Origin: Gemmataceae bacterium
GTDB lineage: Bacteria > Planctomycetota > Planctomycetia > Gemmatales > Gemmataceae
Assembly: GCA_009691845.1 (NCBI GenBank)
Contig: SIAJ01000027.1
Location: forward strand, 1 to 58,195
DNA: 58,195 nucleotides
Reading direction: 5' to 3'
The position numbers and the translations under genes are program-made. The number at the start of each line of letters is the position of its first letter. Position 1 is the first letter of the stretch. The notes under the pieces were generated by a model. The model saw only the letters and a list, made by a program, of their open reading frames with translations, made no database searches and was not told where the DNA came from. This document shows positions 8,734-17,571 of the stretch, piece by piece.

Positions 8734-10001
8734 AGATCCTGCTCATCGCACCGTTCTTCCCGCCGCACCGGGCCGTTGCCTCGTTGCGAACATACTCCTT
8801 CGCGAAAGTCTGGGCAGCGGCCGGGCACGATGTGACCGTGCTCACGACCATCAAGCGTGTCGAGCAATCGGATCTGCACCTACCAACGGCCGGCTTTCGC
8901 GTGGAGGAAGTTTCCTACAGCGTGCCTCGCTTTCTGGAGCGGGTGCGGGCAGGCGAACATGCGACTCGTGCTTCCGCACCTGTGCCGGCCATTACGCCAA
9001 AGAAGCGTCTGGCGAGCCTGGCGTTTCCTGCACTGCGTTGGCTGAAAACCCGCACGGGAATTTTTGCCGGCGTCCGCGCGCCCGATCTGGCCGACTTTTG
9101 GATCGAACCCGCGACGCGTTGGGCGATCGCTAACGGCCCCTGGGACGCGGTGGTCAGTTCTTTCGGGCCCCCGGCCGCGATTCGTGTTGGCCAGGCGATC
9201 AAGGGCCGCAAGCGTTGCCGAATTTGGGCGATCGACTTCCGCGACCTGTGGACGGAGAACCATCTTTACGGCGGACTATTTCCCATCACGCTTTGGGAAC
9301 GACATCTGGAACGACGGGCGCTGAAGCTGGCCGATTGTCTCACGACCGTCTCGCCAGGACTGGCGAAGCGGCTGAAGGCCCGAAGTGGAAAGCCGGTCGA
9401 GGTAATTTACAACGGCTACGACCCCGAGGGTTTCGCCAATCTCGATCCCGCGCCAGCGTTTTCTGCGGACGGCAAACTCCGGCTGGTTTACACAGGCACC
9501 CTCTACGCGGCCGGGCAAAACGCAGACGGAATATGTGCCGCAGTCGCGGCTGAGGCGAATGCCACGCTCGTCATCGCGTCCGACCAGGCAGCCCTTTGGC
9601 ACGGCTTGGCGAGGAAGCACGGCCTGGGTGAACGGTTCGACTTTCGTGGCTCCGTGCCGCGCTCGGAGGCGCTGCGTTTGCAACGCGATGCCAGCGCACT
9701 AATCCTGCTCGACTGGCGTGACTCCCGGCAAGGCGTGATGACAGGGAAGGTCTTCGAGTATCTCCTCTCGCCTGCGCCGATCTGGGTTGTCGGAGGCGCG
9801 ATGGATTCCCCGGTCGCTTGCCTGGTGGGCGAAGCTGGTCGGGGCTTTTCGCTCGGGAGCGATGTGGGCCGAATGCGACAGGCAATTCAAGAATTGGCAA
9901 TAGGCGGAGCGGTGGCCCGTCCGGCCAATCAGCAATTCCTCGCCAGGCTCTCGCGTGAGGCACAGGCCTCCCGGTTCCTTGAAGTGCTGGAAGGCAGTTG
10001 A
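8730..10001 (+). CDS. Glycosyltransferase, GT4-like (WbuB/WcaI-type)
   Basis: The 423-residue protein opens with APFFPPHRAVASLRTYSFAK and GHDVTVLTT, the N-terminal signature of GT4 enzymes related to WbuB/WcaI. The acceptor domain includes WAIDFRDLWTENHLY, and the C-terminal domain VYTGTLYAAGQNADG and MTGKVFEYLLSPAPIWVVGG. The usual E-x7-E is reduced to the GKVFEYL variant normal for this branch. Start ATG overlaps the preceding stop by four bases. With the two upstream genes it forms a three-glycosyltransferase unit; no polymerase, flippase or sugar-nucleotide gene is visible next to it. Confidence 0.87.
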   Translation: MKILLIAPFFPPHRAVASLRTYSFAKVWAAAGHDVTVLTTIKRVEQSDLHLPTAGFRVEEVSYSVPRFLERVRAGEHATRASAPVPAITPKKRLASLAFPALRWLKTRTGIFAGVRAPDLADFWIEPATRWAIANGPWDAVVSSFGPPAAIRVGQAIKGRKRCRIWAIDFRDLWTENHLYGGLFPITLWERHLERRALKLADCLTTVSPGLAKRLKARSGKPVEVIYNGYDPEGFANLDPAPAFSADGKLRLVYTGTLYAAGQNADGICAAVAAEANATLVIASDQAALWHGLARKHGLGERFDFRGSVPRSEALRLQRDASALILLDWRDSRQGVMTGKVFEYLLSPAPIWVVGGAMDSPVACLVGEAGRGFSLGSDVGRMRQAIQELAIGGAVARPANQQFLARLSREAQASRFLEVLEGS

Positions 10002-10096
10002 AGGGCACAAGTCTCGACGTTCCGGCTTCCGTTTCCTAGTGTCGCAGAGCGCCGTCATGCGACGGCGACGCTTGCGTTTCGCGAGGGGAGAAAGTC

Positions 10097-10636
10097 ATGC
10101 GGATCATCGTTGCGGCAGTATTGCTGATGACGTTCGTCAGTCGGGTGCAGGCCGAGGACGCCCCGAAGGCACCCATGCCTCAGAAGGAACACGAATGGCT
10201 CAAGCAACTAGAAGGGGAATGGGTGACAGATGCGGAGGCGATCTTCGAGCCGGGTATGCCTCCCGTCAAATGTAAGGGAACCGAGACCGTTCGTTCGCTC
10301 GGCGGGTTCTGGAGCGTGGGCGAAATGAAGACCGAGGTCATGGGCGTTACCATGACCGGCGTGATGACGGTAGGTTACGATGCCCAGAAGAAGAAATACG
10401 TCGGCACTTGGGTTTGCTCGATGTGCGATCTGATGTTCAAGTACGAGGGAGCCGTGCAGGGCAAAGTGCTCACCCTAGAAACGGAAGGCCCAAATCCGAT
10501 GACCGGGAAGATTGTGAAGATGCGCGACATGATCGAGGTGAAAGACAAGGATCACAAGGTGATGACTTCAGCGATCCTCGGCGAGGATGGCAAATGGGCA
10601 TCGTTCATGACGATGCATGCCCGTCGGAAGAAGTAA
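10097..10636 (+). CDS. Secreted DUF1579 family protein
   Basis: A 179-residue protein with a short signal peptide (MRIIVAAVLLMTFVSRVQAE). The mature part matches DUF1579: HEWLKQLEGEWVTDAEA, SLGGFWSVGEMKTEVMG, MTVGYDAQKKKYVGTWVCSM and MTSAILGEDGKWASFM. The family is predicted to form a lipocalin-like barrel and has no established function. A good Shine-Dalgarno (GGGGAG) lies nine bases before the ATG. It stands alone between the glycosyltransferases and the pseudopilin. Confidence 0.85.
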   Translation: MRIIVAAVLLMTFVSRVQAEDAPKAPMPQKEHEWLKQLEGEWVTDAEAIFEPGMPPVKCKGTETVRSLGGFWSVGEMKTEVMGVTMTGVMTVGYDAQKKKYVGTWVCSMCDLMFKYEGAVQGKVLTLETEGPNPMTGKIVKMRDMIEVKDKDHKVMTSAILGEDGKWASFMTMHARRKK

Positions 10637-10840
10637 GCGGTTGGCTGAAGGCGAGCCGGGAGTGGGTTCGAAACATGGTGGGCAGCAACTTGGAACGGAC
10701 TATCCGAGTTGGCTGTTTCCCAATTTGTTTTCTTTTTTTTGACTTTTCTTTGGACATCTCGTCACGCAGGCGTTACTGTCCATTTTGAAGATGTTCACTT
10801 CCATTCGGTTGTCATCCTTCGTTTCTCCGGAGGGCATGTT

Positions 10841-12028
10841 ATGACTATTCGGCCGTCTCTGTTTCGACGGGGTTTCACCCTGGTCGAGTTGCTAGTCGTG
10901 ATCGCAATTATTGCCCTTCTCATAGGGCTATTGCTGCCAGCCGTTCAAAAAGTACGCGAAGCAGCCGCACGCACCAGGTGCCAAAACAACTTGAAGCAAA
11001 TCGCCCTCGCCACGCACAATTTCGAAGGCGTCAACGGACTGATGCCACAGTACTTCATGAACACAACCCAGGATAGTTCCTGGTTCATTTACCTCATGCC
11101 TTACCTGGAATTGGGTAACATGTTCCATCAGCTGCACGCGGTTGCTCAGCCAGCGACCGGCACCTACGTCCCGTACGTGCCGGCCGTCTACGACTATAGC
11201 GGTAGCACGTACATTCCCGGAACACCCGCCAGCGGCGGTACTTACCAATGGGTTGCCAGTTTTTCGTACAACGGACTCATTATTTGGACCTGGCAACTCG
11301 TCGGTTCAACTCCTGGAACGCCCGGATATTGGGTGCCGCCCCCGGTTCTGGTAACGCCGGCTTCCGGCGGCTACTGGGTTCCACCCAACTCCGGGCCTGT
11401 ATCAGCCGGTGGCCGTGACGTAGCCGGCATCCACGAGGCGACCTACAAGGTTCTCGGTTGCCCGTCGGACCCCTCGCGCAATCATGGAGTGGACAGATTT
11501 TACGGCGGTTACTGGGGTGTCACGAGTTACTCGGCGAACTTCAACGTCCTGGGCGGCAGCACGGGAGATGGCAGCGAAGTGTACGGGAACTGGAATCCGG
11601 CCGGCTACGACGCACCGTCGAGGCCTTTCGCATCCATTTCGGACGGAATGTCCAACACGATTATTTACTCCGAAGTCTACGCCAATTGTTACGATCGTGG
11701 CCGCATCGCCCTCTATTCCTGGCATTATCAAGACTTTGGCCTCACTCAAGCTGTCGCCCAGGGAGCCTTTGATCAGGGCAGCAATCCGAGCTGGAATGCC
11801 CCCAAGGGTGTCCCCAACACCTTTATGTTTCAGGTACAGCCCGATGCGACGCCTTACAAGCAGTGCGCCAATTGTTGCTGCCCATTTTTCGTACAGACAC
11901 CCCACACGGCCCTCCAGGTGGCAATGGCCGACGGGAGCGTCCGAGGAATTTCAGGCAGCGTTTCACAACAAACGTGGAACTACCTGATGCAACCTTCTGA
12001 CGGACAACCGATCGGCTCCGGTTGGTGA
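10841..12028 (+). CDS. DUF1559 pseudopilin-like protein with type IV prepilin leader
   Basis: I place the start at the ATG at 10841 (395 residues), preceded by CCGGAGGG; the frame is open further upstream but starts there would bury the leader. The N-terminus is a class III prepilin signal, [19 protein letters not shown], cut after Gly and methylated on Phe by prepilin peptidase. The helix continues to [14 protein letters not shown], then the DUF1559 domain: [28 protein letters not shown] and a C-terminal [11 protein letters not shown]. Residues of roughly 95-190 form a Tyr/Pro/Ser/Gly-rich insert ([29 protein letters not shown]) not usual in the family. DUF1559 proteins are very numerous in planctomycetes and are thought to be secretion-system pseudopilins. 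Confidence 0.9.
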   Translation: MTIRPSLFRRGFTLVELLVVIAIIALLIGLLLPAVQKVREAAARTRCQNNLKQIALATHNFEGVNGLMPQYFMNTTQDSSWFIYLMPYLELGNMFHQLHAVAQPATGTYVPYVPAVYDYSGSTYIPGTPASGGTYQWVASFSYNGLIIWTWQLVGSTPGTPGYWVPPPVLVTPASGGYWVPPNSGPVSAGGRDVAGIHEATYKVLGCPSDPSRNHGVDRFYGGYWGVTSYSANFNVLGGSTGDGSEVYGNWNPAGYDAPSRPFASISDGMSNTIIYSEVYANCYDRGRIALYSWHYQDFGLTQAVAQGAFDQGSNPSWNAPKGVPNTFMFQVQPDATPYKQCANCCCPFFVQTPHTALQVAMADGSVRGISGSVSQQTWNYLMQPSDGQPIGSGW

Positions 12029-12065
12029 GGAAAATCAAAGATGTACCCCTCGCAGAACGGGCCTC

Positions 12066-12101
12066 GCGAACGAACCTCTAGCCGAATGAGGGGTTCGTCG
12101 C
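12066..12101. other. Imperfect stem-loop downstream of the DUF1559 gene
   Basis: GCGAACGAACCTC and GAGGGGTTCGTCGC flank a nine-base loop and pair with one bulge. No T-run follows, so I call it a stem-loop rather than a terminator. The rest of 12029-12287 shows nothing. Confidence 0.35.
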
Positions 12102-12287
12102 GAATCGAGGTAGCATGACCCTCAGGGGGACCCGCCGGCGAAGATCGTTGTCGTAACAAAAAAGGACTACCGATTCCTCCTCTGGACGAGTTGCGTGAGT
12201 ATGCGATAACGGCCATGCTCGCAGAGATCTCCGGCAGGAGTCGGCACGCGAAAAGGCAACTCATCGCCCCAACCTGCTAGTTCCCGC

Positions 12288-13196
12288 CTACTTTGGCTTC
12301 GGCTCAATCGGTTTTTTCACTTCTGGCGGCTTCGGCGGCGCGAGGACCACCAGCAAATAATGGGCTTTTGTGCGGTCGTTCGTCACTTCGGCTTTGGCCA
12401 CGTCTGGAACCGCGATCATGCTGACGATGGCCGCCTGAGCGAGCGGGACTCGTGCCGCAACGCGGCTGGCCGTCCCCAGACCGTAGTCGCTGTGGAAGTT
12501 GCCATTGCAATGAATCACCAGCGGTTGCCGGTGCGGGTTGCTCGCGAGGTAATCGGCAATGCCCTCGGCCATCGCGTCATCCTTGGCACACTGGGCCCGG
12601 TACATCCGTTCGACCGCACCTTCCGCTCCCGGATGGCTCTTCATCGCCTCACCAAACAGCTCCCAATACTTGTCCAACGGTGTGGTGGTGGTTCGCGGCA
12701 AGTACGGCGACATGGAGCCTTCCTTGCTTGCGACCTTGGCCGATACGGGCCGGGGCAGATTGCCGGCAATCACGTCCAGCTTCCGCTCGCGTGCCATTTC
12801 GATCAGCGGTTTATAATCGCGGGCATAGTCTTTCCACGGCCGGCTATGCTTGAGAAACGCCGCCTCATCGATTCGGCCACGCAGATAATCGTTCACGACG
12901 CCCTGAACATCGCGTTCGAACATCTCCATGGAAATGACGAGATCGGCCCGGCGTTCGGCGAGCAGCTTGGCCAACTCCGCATAAACCTGGTGCCCTGCCA
13001 CGTTGTCGTGCAACTCGCCGAAGTAGACCACGTCCCGAGTCGCGAGTTCATCCGCCAATTTTGGCAACGTCAACTCTTTTCCGGTGCGGCTATGGACGAG
13101 ACGGTGCGCTACCTGCGGCCGAGTCTCTTGCGCCTGCACAGTGAACGCAGTCATCGCTATCGTCAGGGTGAGAAGCGTGAGTCTGGTTTGGTTCAT
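12288..13196 (-). CDS. ChaN-like secreted protein (Tiki/ChaN superfamily)
   Basis: A 302-residue protein with signal peptide (MNQTRLTLLTLTIAMTAFTVQAQ). The domain matches the ChaN family: DVVYFGELHDNVAGHQ near residue 50 (the conserved G-E-x-H-D-N), then VISMEMFERDVQ, SRPWKDYARDYKPLIEMA and VIAGNLPR. ChaN is a heme-binding lipoprotein proposed in iron uptake; the wider Tiki fold includes metalloproteases. Here there is no lipobox. The tail is Pro/Lys-rich (KPPEVKKPIEPKPK). I chose the ATG at 13196, where MNQTR begins a clean signal peptide after AGAGAGC; the frame is open upstream only because it runs through a repeat. Confidence 0.8.
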   Translation of the reverse strand: MNQTRLTLLTLTIAMTAFTVQAQETRPQVAHRLVHSRTGKELTLPKLADELATRDVVYFGELHDNVAGHQVYAELAKLLAERRADLVISMEMFERDVQGVVNDYLRGRIDEAAFLKHSRPWKDYARDYKPLIEMARERKLDVIAGNLPRPVSAKVASKEGSMSPYLPRTTTTPLDKYWELFGEAMKSHPGAEGAVERMYRAQCAKDDAMAEGIADYLASNPHRQPLVIHCNGNFHSDYGLGTASRVAARVPLAQAAIVSMIAVPDVAKAEVTNDRTKAHYLLVVLAPPKPPEVKKPIEPKPK

Positions 13197-13248
13197 GATG
13201 CTCTCTTTGCTTATTTGTTTGCAAGATGACACGACCTGGATTTTTCCG

Positions 13249-13305
13249 TCGGAGCCCGAAGCGTAAGCGAGGGATTTTGCCTCTCCCTCGCTTACGCTTC
13301 GGGCT
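13249..13305. repeat. 24-bp perfect inverted repeat (GAGCCCGAAGCG family)
   Basis: The left arm (13249-13272, starting GGAGCCCGAAGCG) and the right arm (13282-13305, ending CGCTTCGGGCTCC) are perfect complements around a nine-base loop. The right arm contains the stop codon and last codons of the MFS gene. A hairpin this stable should stop or shield transcripts between the MFS and ChaN-like genes. Confidence 0.85.
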
Positions 13306-14605
13306 CCGGCTTTGTCGCCTCCGGCGCGGCGCTCGACGGTGAACGAATCCCCAGCCAAAGCATCCCGCCGATGGTACACACGACGCAGGCCACGACGACG
13401 GCCGACGACCAGCCGAACGCCTCGGCAATCATTGGCGTGAGGAGTGGAGCGAACATCCCGACGCCGTTGCCTCCCGTGTTGAGCAAGGCACACGCCAGCC
13501 CGCCGCTCCGTTTCTCCAGCGCAGGAGCCGTGGTCCAGAAGATCCCTTCGCAAAGTCCAAGCGAACCGAGCGACAGTGAGAAGCACCAGACGACCGATTG
13601 GGGCTCCTTGGTGGCAACCCCAAGCAAACTGAACACCGCACAAAGTCCCATGCCGGCGAAAGCCATGATACGGCAGCCGATGCTGTGACCTAGCCAGCGG
13701 CAGAGTCGATCCGAAACCCAGCCGCCGCATGCCATGCCGATGGCCATCGATATCAGGATGATGAACGACGCTTCCCGGCTCTCCGACTTGGGCAGGTGCA
13801 TCTCCTCTTCGAGGTAATACTCGATCCAGTTGAAGAACAGATACTGCACGTAACTGAGCGCGCCGTAACTCAGTGTCAGCAGCACAAGACTACGATTGCG
13901 AAACAGTTCGAGAACTTCAGGGAGAGTGGCCCTTGTGCGCGGTACAAGTCCCACTTCCTTGACTACGAGTTCCCGCTCGGCAAGATTCGATCGGCGATGT
14001 GATGCCGGATCATCGGCGGAAAGCACAAACCAGATCAGAGCGCAGATCATCAACGCGGCTCCGGCAATGACGAATGCCGCAGGCCAATCGATGCGATCCA
14101 TCATCCAGCCAAATACCGGGTAGCTCAGTGCGATTCCGACTAACGCCCCGCCCGTGACCAGCCCATTCGCGGTTGAACGCCGCGAGATTGGAATCCACAG
14201 TGACACACTTCGGGCCGCGCCCGGATGAAGCGGCACACAGGCCGCACCGGCCAGCCCTCGGATGAGCAACAACGGCAGATAGAGTGCGTAGATCGCCAGC
14301 CCGAACCACCCCAGCACGCCCGTCATCGCGGCACAGAATCCCAGGCCAAGCCCCATCGCGGTCATGGCCCAACGTGTGCCCAAGTGGTCAATCAACCAGC
14401 CGCCCGGCAGCATCCCGATCGTGTAGATGAGCAAGAACACGAAGTAGACTCGGCCCATCTCCACGGCGGACAATTTGTCCACACCGATGAACTTCTCGGT
14501 GCCGGCCACGCTAATGCTGGCTCGATTGAAGTGAGCGAGGAATACGAGGCTGACCAACATCGCCACGATCAGCCAGCGAATGTTGGTCGGCTTCGAGGTG
14601 GGCAT
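13292..14605 (-). CDS. MFS transporter, anion:cation symporter-like
   Basis: A 437-residue inner-membrane protein with about 12 hydrophobic segments. The cytoplasmic loop motif between helices 2 and 3 is GGWLIDHLGTRWAM, and helix 4 carries LLIRGLAGAACVPLHPGAAR. ANGLVTGGALVGIALSYP resembles the ACS branch that moves organic anions and sugar acids, but substrate is not deducible. I chose the ATG at 14605 (MPTSKPTNIRW); an in-frame TTG lies 15 bases upstream. The last residues (PEPEA) and the stop are encoded inside the inverted repeat at 13249-13305, so the repeat has either replaced or trimmed the original C-terminus. Confidence 0.85.
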   Translation of the reverse strand: MPTSKPTNIRWLIVAMLVSLVFLAHFNRASISVAGTEKFIGVDKLSAVEMGRVYFVFLLIYTIGMLPGGWLIDHLGTRWAMTAMGLGLGFCAAMTGVLGWFGLAIYALYLPLLLIRGLAGAACVPLHPGAARSVSLWIPISRRSTANGLVTGGALVGIALSYPVFGWMMDRIDWPAAFVIAGAALMICALIWFVLSADDPASHRRSNLAERELVVKEVGLVPRTRATLPEVLELFRNRSLVLLTLSYGALSYVQYLFFNWIEYYLEEEMHLPKSESREASFIILISMAIGMACGGWVSDRLCRWLGHSIGCRIMAFAGMGLCAVFSLLGVATKEPQSVVWCFSLSLGSLGLCEGIFWTTAPALEKRSGGLACALLNTGGNGVGMFAPLLTPMIAEAFGWSSAVVVACVVCTIGGMLWLGIRSPSSAAPEATKPEPEA

Positions 14606-14703
14606 GAAGGTTGTGCGCAAAAGGAGTGCAGTGGTCTCATGCTACGAGATACGAAACCGTTCGATGATCTCGGTCGGCCGCTCGTAGCCGATTCCCGGCC
14701 GAA

Positions 14704-16248
14704 TTAGAGCACCGAACGAATCGGCTGGCCTCGATAGATGCGATAGGGCCGGTTCTCAGGATCATGGAATTCAGCATCCGGGCCAACTCCCATGAGGTGG
14801 AAGATCGTGGCCGCGAGATCGGAAGGTGTAAAAGCCTCCGTCACGGGCACGCCGCCAAATTTGTCGGTGGAGCCGACGATCTGCCCCGGACGAATTCCGC
14901 CCCCAGCGAAGAAACATGGAAACACATCACCCCAGTGGTGCCGGCCCGGCGTGAAGACTTCGCCGGATGCGTTCTTGCCGCCGGGAGTGATTGGCGAGAT
15001 CTTGGGCGTGCGTCCCATCTCGCCGCACATCACCACCAGCGTTTCGTCGAGCAAGCCACGTTGTTCGAGATCGTCGAGAAAACCCGACAAACAGTGATCG
15101 ATTGACGGGAGGAGCTTTCCCTTCAAATCGCGGAAGGCGTTTTGATGAGTGTCCCAGCCACGCAAATTGATCTGGACCATGCGCACCCCGGCCTCGACCA
15201 GTCGCCGAGCGACGAGGAACCCCTGGCCCCATTCTTCGCGGCCATACAGGTCGCGGGTCCGTTCCGGTTCGCGGCTCAGGTCGAATGGATTTCTCCCGCC
15301 AGGACGATTGGCGAACAGCAGATCGATCGCCCGTTGCCGATGAATGTCGTGTCGAGTGGAAGATTTCTGATCGCGGGCTCGATGCAGATGATCGAGCCGC
15401 TGAAGCAGCGACTCTCGATTGTTGAGTTCGTCCGCGGAGAGTGTCAGGCTTCCGCCAAGATCCGGCATTTTGAATGTGGCATCGCGGCAACTGCTATTGT
15501 CCCACCAGGCCTTCGGCCCTTTCCCGGCCGCTCGCGTCGGATCGTTGGGATCGTCGTGGCTAAAGCAGTTTGGGCACGAGCCGGCGGCGTCGGGAGATTT
15601 ACACGCAGGGGCCAGATCGACACCCCAGCGTTCGTGCTGTGCGCCCAGGACCCCCGCTCCTCGGCCGGGATAACGCATCAGGCTCACACGGGGCAATTCG
15701 ATCACGGGCGGGAACGGCGACCCGGCTCTCGGCGGAAGGGCGTAGGACAGCATCGAGCCAATCGATGGCCACTCGAAACGACCCTGACGCGAATTGACGA
15801 TGCTGGCATTTGTGTCGCCGACGGGAAGTTCCGTCGTACCGGTATTAAGCAGATAGGTGCAACTGCTGTGCTCGTTGCGGAACTCGCGGTCGGCGGTGTG
15901 GTGCATCGTGCGGACGATTGAGAATCGATTCGCTCGTGCTGCGAGGCGAGGCAGGTATTCGCAGAACCGCGTTCCGGGAAGCCTCGTGTGTGTCGTGCCG
16001 TATTCGCCGCGAATTCCGTCGGGCGCGTCGGGCTTCGGATCAAAAGTCTCGTGCTGGGATGGCCCACCCGACTGAAAGATGAACACCACGGACTTGGCAC
16101 GTGCGGGATGGGTTGAACCCCCCGCGTGCGCCTCGAGGCGAAGCACGTCTTCGAGCGAAACACCCAGCAGACCGAGGCCGCCGACCTGCAGCAACTCGCG
16201 TCTGCCGAGGAGTGGATGATCTTCGGGCTGGCAACCGAGATGATTCAT
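14704..16248 (-). CDS. DUF1501 protein with Tat signal
   Basis: 514 residues. The N-terminus has a twin-arginine signal, GRRELLQVGGLGLLG, implying export in folded form. The domain belongs to the alkaline phosphatase/sulfatase-like superfamily: VFIFQSGGPSQHETFDPKPDAP near residue 52, YLPRLAARANRFSIVRTMHH, LVEAGVRMVQINLRGWDTH and VVMCGEMGRTPKI near the end. Catalytic chemistry has not been established for DUF1501 as far as I know. Planctomycete DUF1501 genes usually follow a DUF1549/DUF1553 gene; this one has no partner beside it. Confidence 0.9.
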   Translation of the reverse strand: MNHLGCQPEDHPLLGRRELLQVGGLGLLGVSLEDVLRLEAHAGGSTHPARAKSVVFIFQSGGPSQHETFDPKPDAPDGIRGEYGTTHTRLPGTRFCEYLPRLAARANRFSIVRTMHHTADREFRNEHSSCTYLLNTGTTELPVGDTNASIVNSRQGRFEWPSIGSMLSYALPPRAGSPFPPVIELPRVSLMRYPGRGAGVLGAQHERWGVDLAPACKSPDAAGSCPNCFSHDDPNDPTRAAGKGPKAWWDNSSCRDATFKMPDLGGSLTLSADELNNRESLLQRLDHLHRARDQKSSTRHDIHRQRAIDLLFANRPGGRNPFDLSREPERTRDLYGREEWGQGFLVARRLVEAGVRMVQINLRGWDTHQNAFRDLKGKLLPSIDHCLSGFLDDLEQRGLLDETLVVMCGEMGRTPKISPITPGGKNASGEVFTPGRHHWGDVFPCFFAGGGIRPGQIVGSTDKFGGVPVTEAFTPSDLAATIFHLMGVGPDAEFHDPENRPYRIYRGQPIRSVL

Positions 16249-16340
16249 GGGGGGAGGGCACCTCTCAACGACATTCCATTGTTGTCAGGTCGAAGTGGAA
16301 AGAGCAATCCCGGACTGCCGGAATTGCTCTTTCTTGAATG

Positions 16341-16363
16341 TAGCCCTCTCGTTCCGCGAGCGG
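16341..16363. repeat. TGTAGC-headed palindromic repeat, copy B
   Basis: GAATG then TAGCCCTCTCGTTCCGCGAG and CGGG. The core is a palindrome around TCC; the AATGTAGC head is shared with the copies at 21946 and 27289. The downstream GCAGGCCG (16372-16379) also follows the copy at 27213. Confidence 0.65.
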
Positions 16364-16451
16364 GTGCCGACGCAGGCCGTGGTATGGTTGTCCCCGATCC
16401 TTGCGGCGTCTCGCGTTCCTCTCGCGGAGAGCGTGTGAACGAATGCCTTGT

Positions 16452-16511
16452 TAGGGTGGGTGGAGGCTTTGCGGAATCCACCCGTCCCCGCAGAGCCTTC
16501 ACCCACCCTAC
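16452..16511. repeat. Inverted repeat TAGGGTGGGTGGAGGC type
   Basis: The left arm TAGGGTGGGTGGAGGCTTT (from 16452) and the right arm AGAGCCTTCACCCACCCTA (to 16511) pair with three mismatches around about 22 bases. It looks like a small mobile or REP-like hairpin. It lies next to the sigma-factor remnant. Confidence 0.65.
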
Positions 16512-16521
16512 ACCGAAAAAT

Positions 16522-16785
16522 TCACATGCTCGGAGTGTGCCTACTACTTTTGATCCCCGAGTTCCTCGCGTAGTCGTTGACCTCGTTGCGAAGGATCGTG
16601 CGTAGCCAGCGTGGTCCTTGCGAAACGAGGGAAGGTTTTTGGACAGCGTCAGGAAGACATCTTGAAGCACATCGGCCGCGTCGAGATCTTGCAAATGCCA
16701 GTGCCGTCACCAGCGCAAAACTGGGGCCCTGCAGGGCTACGAGACCCGCCCATGCGGCCGGAATAAGGCCCTGCGGTTCGTAATG
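16522..16785 (-). pseudogene. Decayed ECF-type RNA polymerase sigma factor fragment
   Basis: Read leftward, pieces of a sigma-70 region 2 appear in alternating frames. AAWAGLVALQGPSFA is in one frame; LQDLDAADVLQDVFLTLSKN plus LPSF is in a second, with an in-frame stop shortly before it; WLRTILRNEVNDYARNSG returns to the first. Assembled, they match planctomycete ECF sigma factors (AAWARLV-x-LY...DAADVxQDVF...FRxWLRT). At least two frameshifts and one stop are needed, and region 4 is absent. It sits between repeats and is flanked by the AlkC/AlkD-like gene eight bases upstream. Confidence 0.65.
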
Positions 16786-16793
16786 CGTTCACG

Positions 16794-17567
16794 TTACTCG
16801 TCGTGGTGGATTGATCGCACGGACCGTTTGCAAATCCGCAACGTATTCCGATCTTCGCACCCGTCCGCCCAGCCTTCGACCAAATCGCGAACCCAATCGG
16901 GTTTACTCTTGGCTGCGTCGTTGAGCCAGTTGGAAACCGAATCTTGCACGTATTTCTCTGGATCGGCTCGCAAGGGTTTCAAGATCGGCAGGCCAAGCCT
17001 CGGGTTTTCCTTCAGCTCGGTAATATGCTCGGTCCAGACGCCACATGGCCGAGTTGCTTCGCTCGCGAAGCGACGAAGAAAGAGCGAGTCATCGTGAACC
17101 CACGGTTCGAGCAACTTGATGGCACGCGGCAGATCGCCAGCGATATGTACTCGCAACGGCATCCACGCCCATTCGCGAACGCCGAAATGCAGATCGTTTG
17201 CCAGTGGCCGGATGAGAGTGAATCGTTCTGTAAGCGACAAACCGGGAGCCAGTCCAATCATGTAGGCCGCCCAGCCGCGAACTGTGTCGGAGGCATGTTC
17301 GATCAACGAATCAACATTCGACATGCCGAGGTGTTCGAGACACAATTCACCGGCAATGCGCATCCGTTGGGTGATTGATGGTTTGCCAACAGTCAATCGA
17401 GCGACAGCGTCCTGGGGAACACCGGGCATGGCAACGACCATCAATTCGGCGAAGTCGACCGCCAATCCCTCGGCTAGGTTGCTCGACTCCCGAGTGCCCG
17501 AGTTCATATCAGCGAGGATGCTCGGCGAGATCCGAACGCTGCCGGGGCTTTTGCGTGGGCTGGTCAT
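16794..17567 (-). CDS. DNA alkylation repair protein, AlkC/AlkD-like HEAT-repeat
   Basis: 257 residues from the ATG at 17567 (MTSPRKSPG), four bases after the thiolase stop; a TTG 18 bases upstream would overlap the thiolase. The protein is all-helical with HEAT-like repeats: DTVRGWAAYMIG, FGVREWAWMPLRVHI, LFLRRFASEATRPCGVW and YVQDSVSNWLNDAAKSKPDWV. These last two match the AlkC/AlkD family of DNA glycosylases that excise N3- and N7-alkylated purines without base flipping. It is shorter than AlkC (about 370), so the N-terminal part differs. Coupling to a thiolase gene has no obvious logic. Confidence 0.75.
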   Translation of the reverse strand: MTSPRKSPGSVRISPSILADMNSGTRESSNLAEGLAVDFAELMVVAMPGVPQDAVARLTVGKPSITQRMRIAGELCLEHLGMSNVDSLIEHASDTVRGWAAYMIGLAPGLSLTERFTLIRPLANDLHFGVREWAWMPLRVHIAGDLPRAIKLLEPWVHDDSLFLRRFASEATRPCGVWTEHITELKENPRLGLPILKPLRADPEKYVQDSVSNWLNDAAKSKPDWVRDLVEGWADGCEDRNTLRICKRSVRSIHHDE

Positions 17568-17571
17568 GTGG

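Noticed and set aside
12066..12101. Rho-independent terminator after the DUF1559 gene
   Set aside because: A stem can be drawn, but it is imperfect and no T-run follows; kept only as a low-confidence stem-loop.
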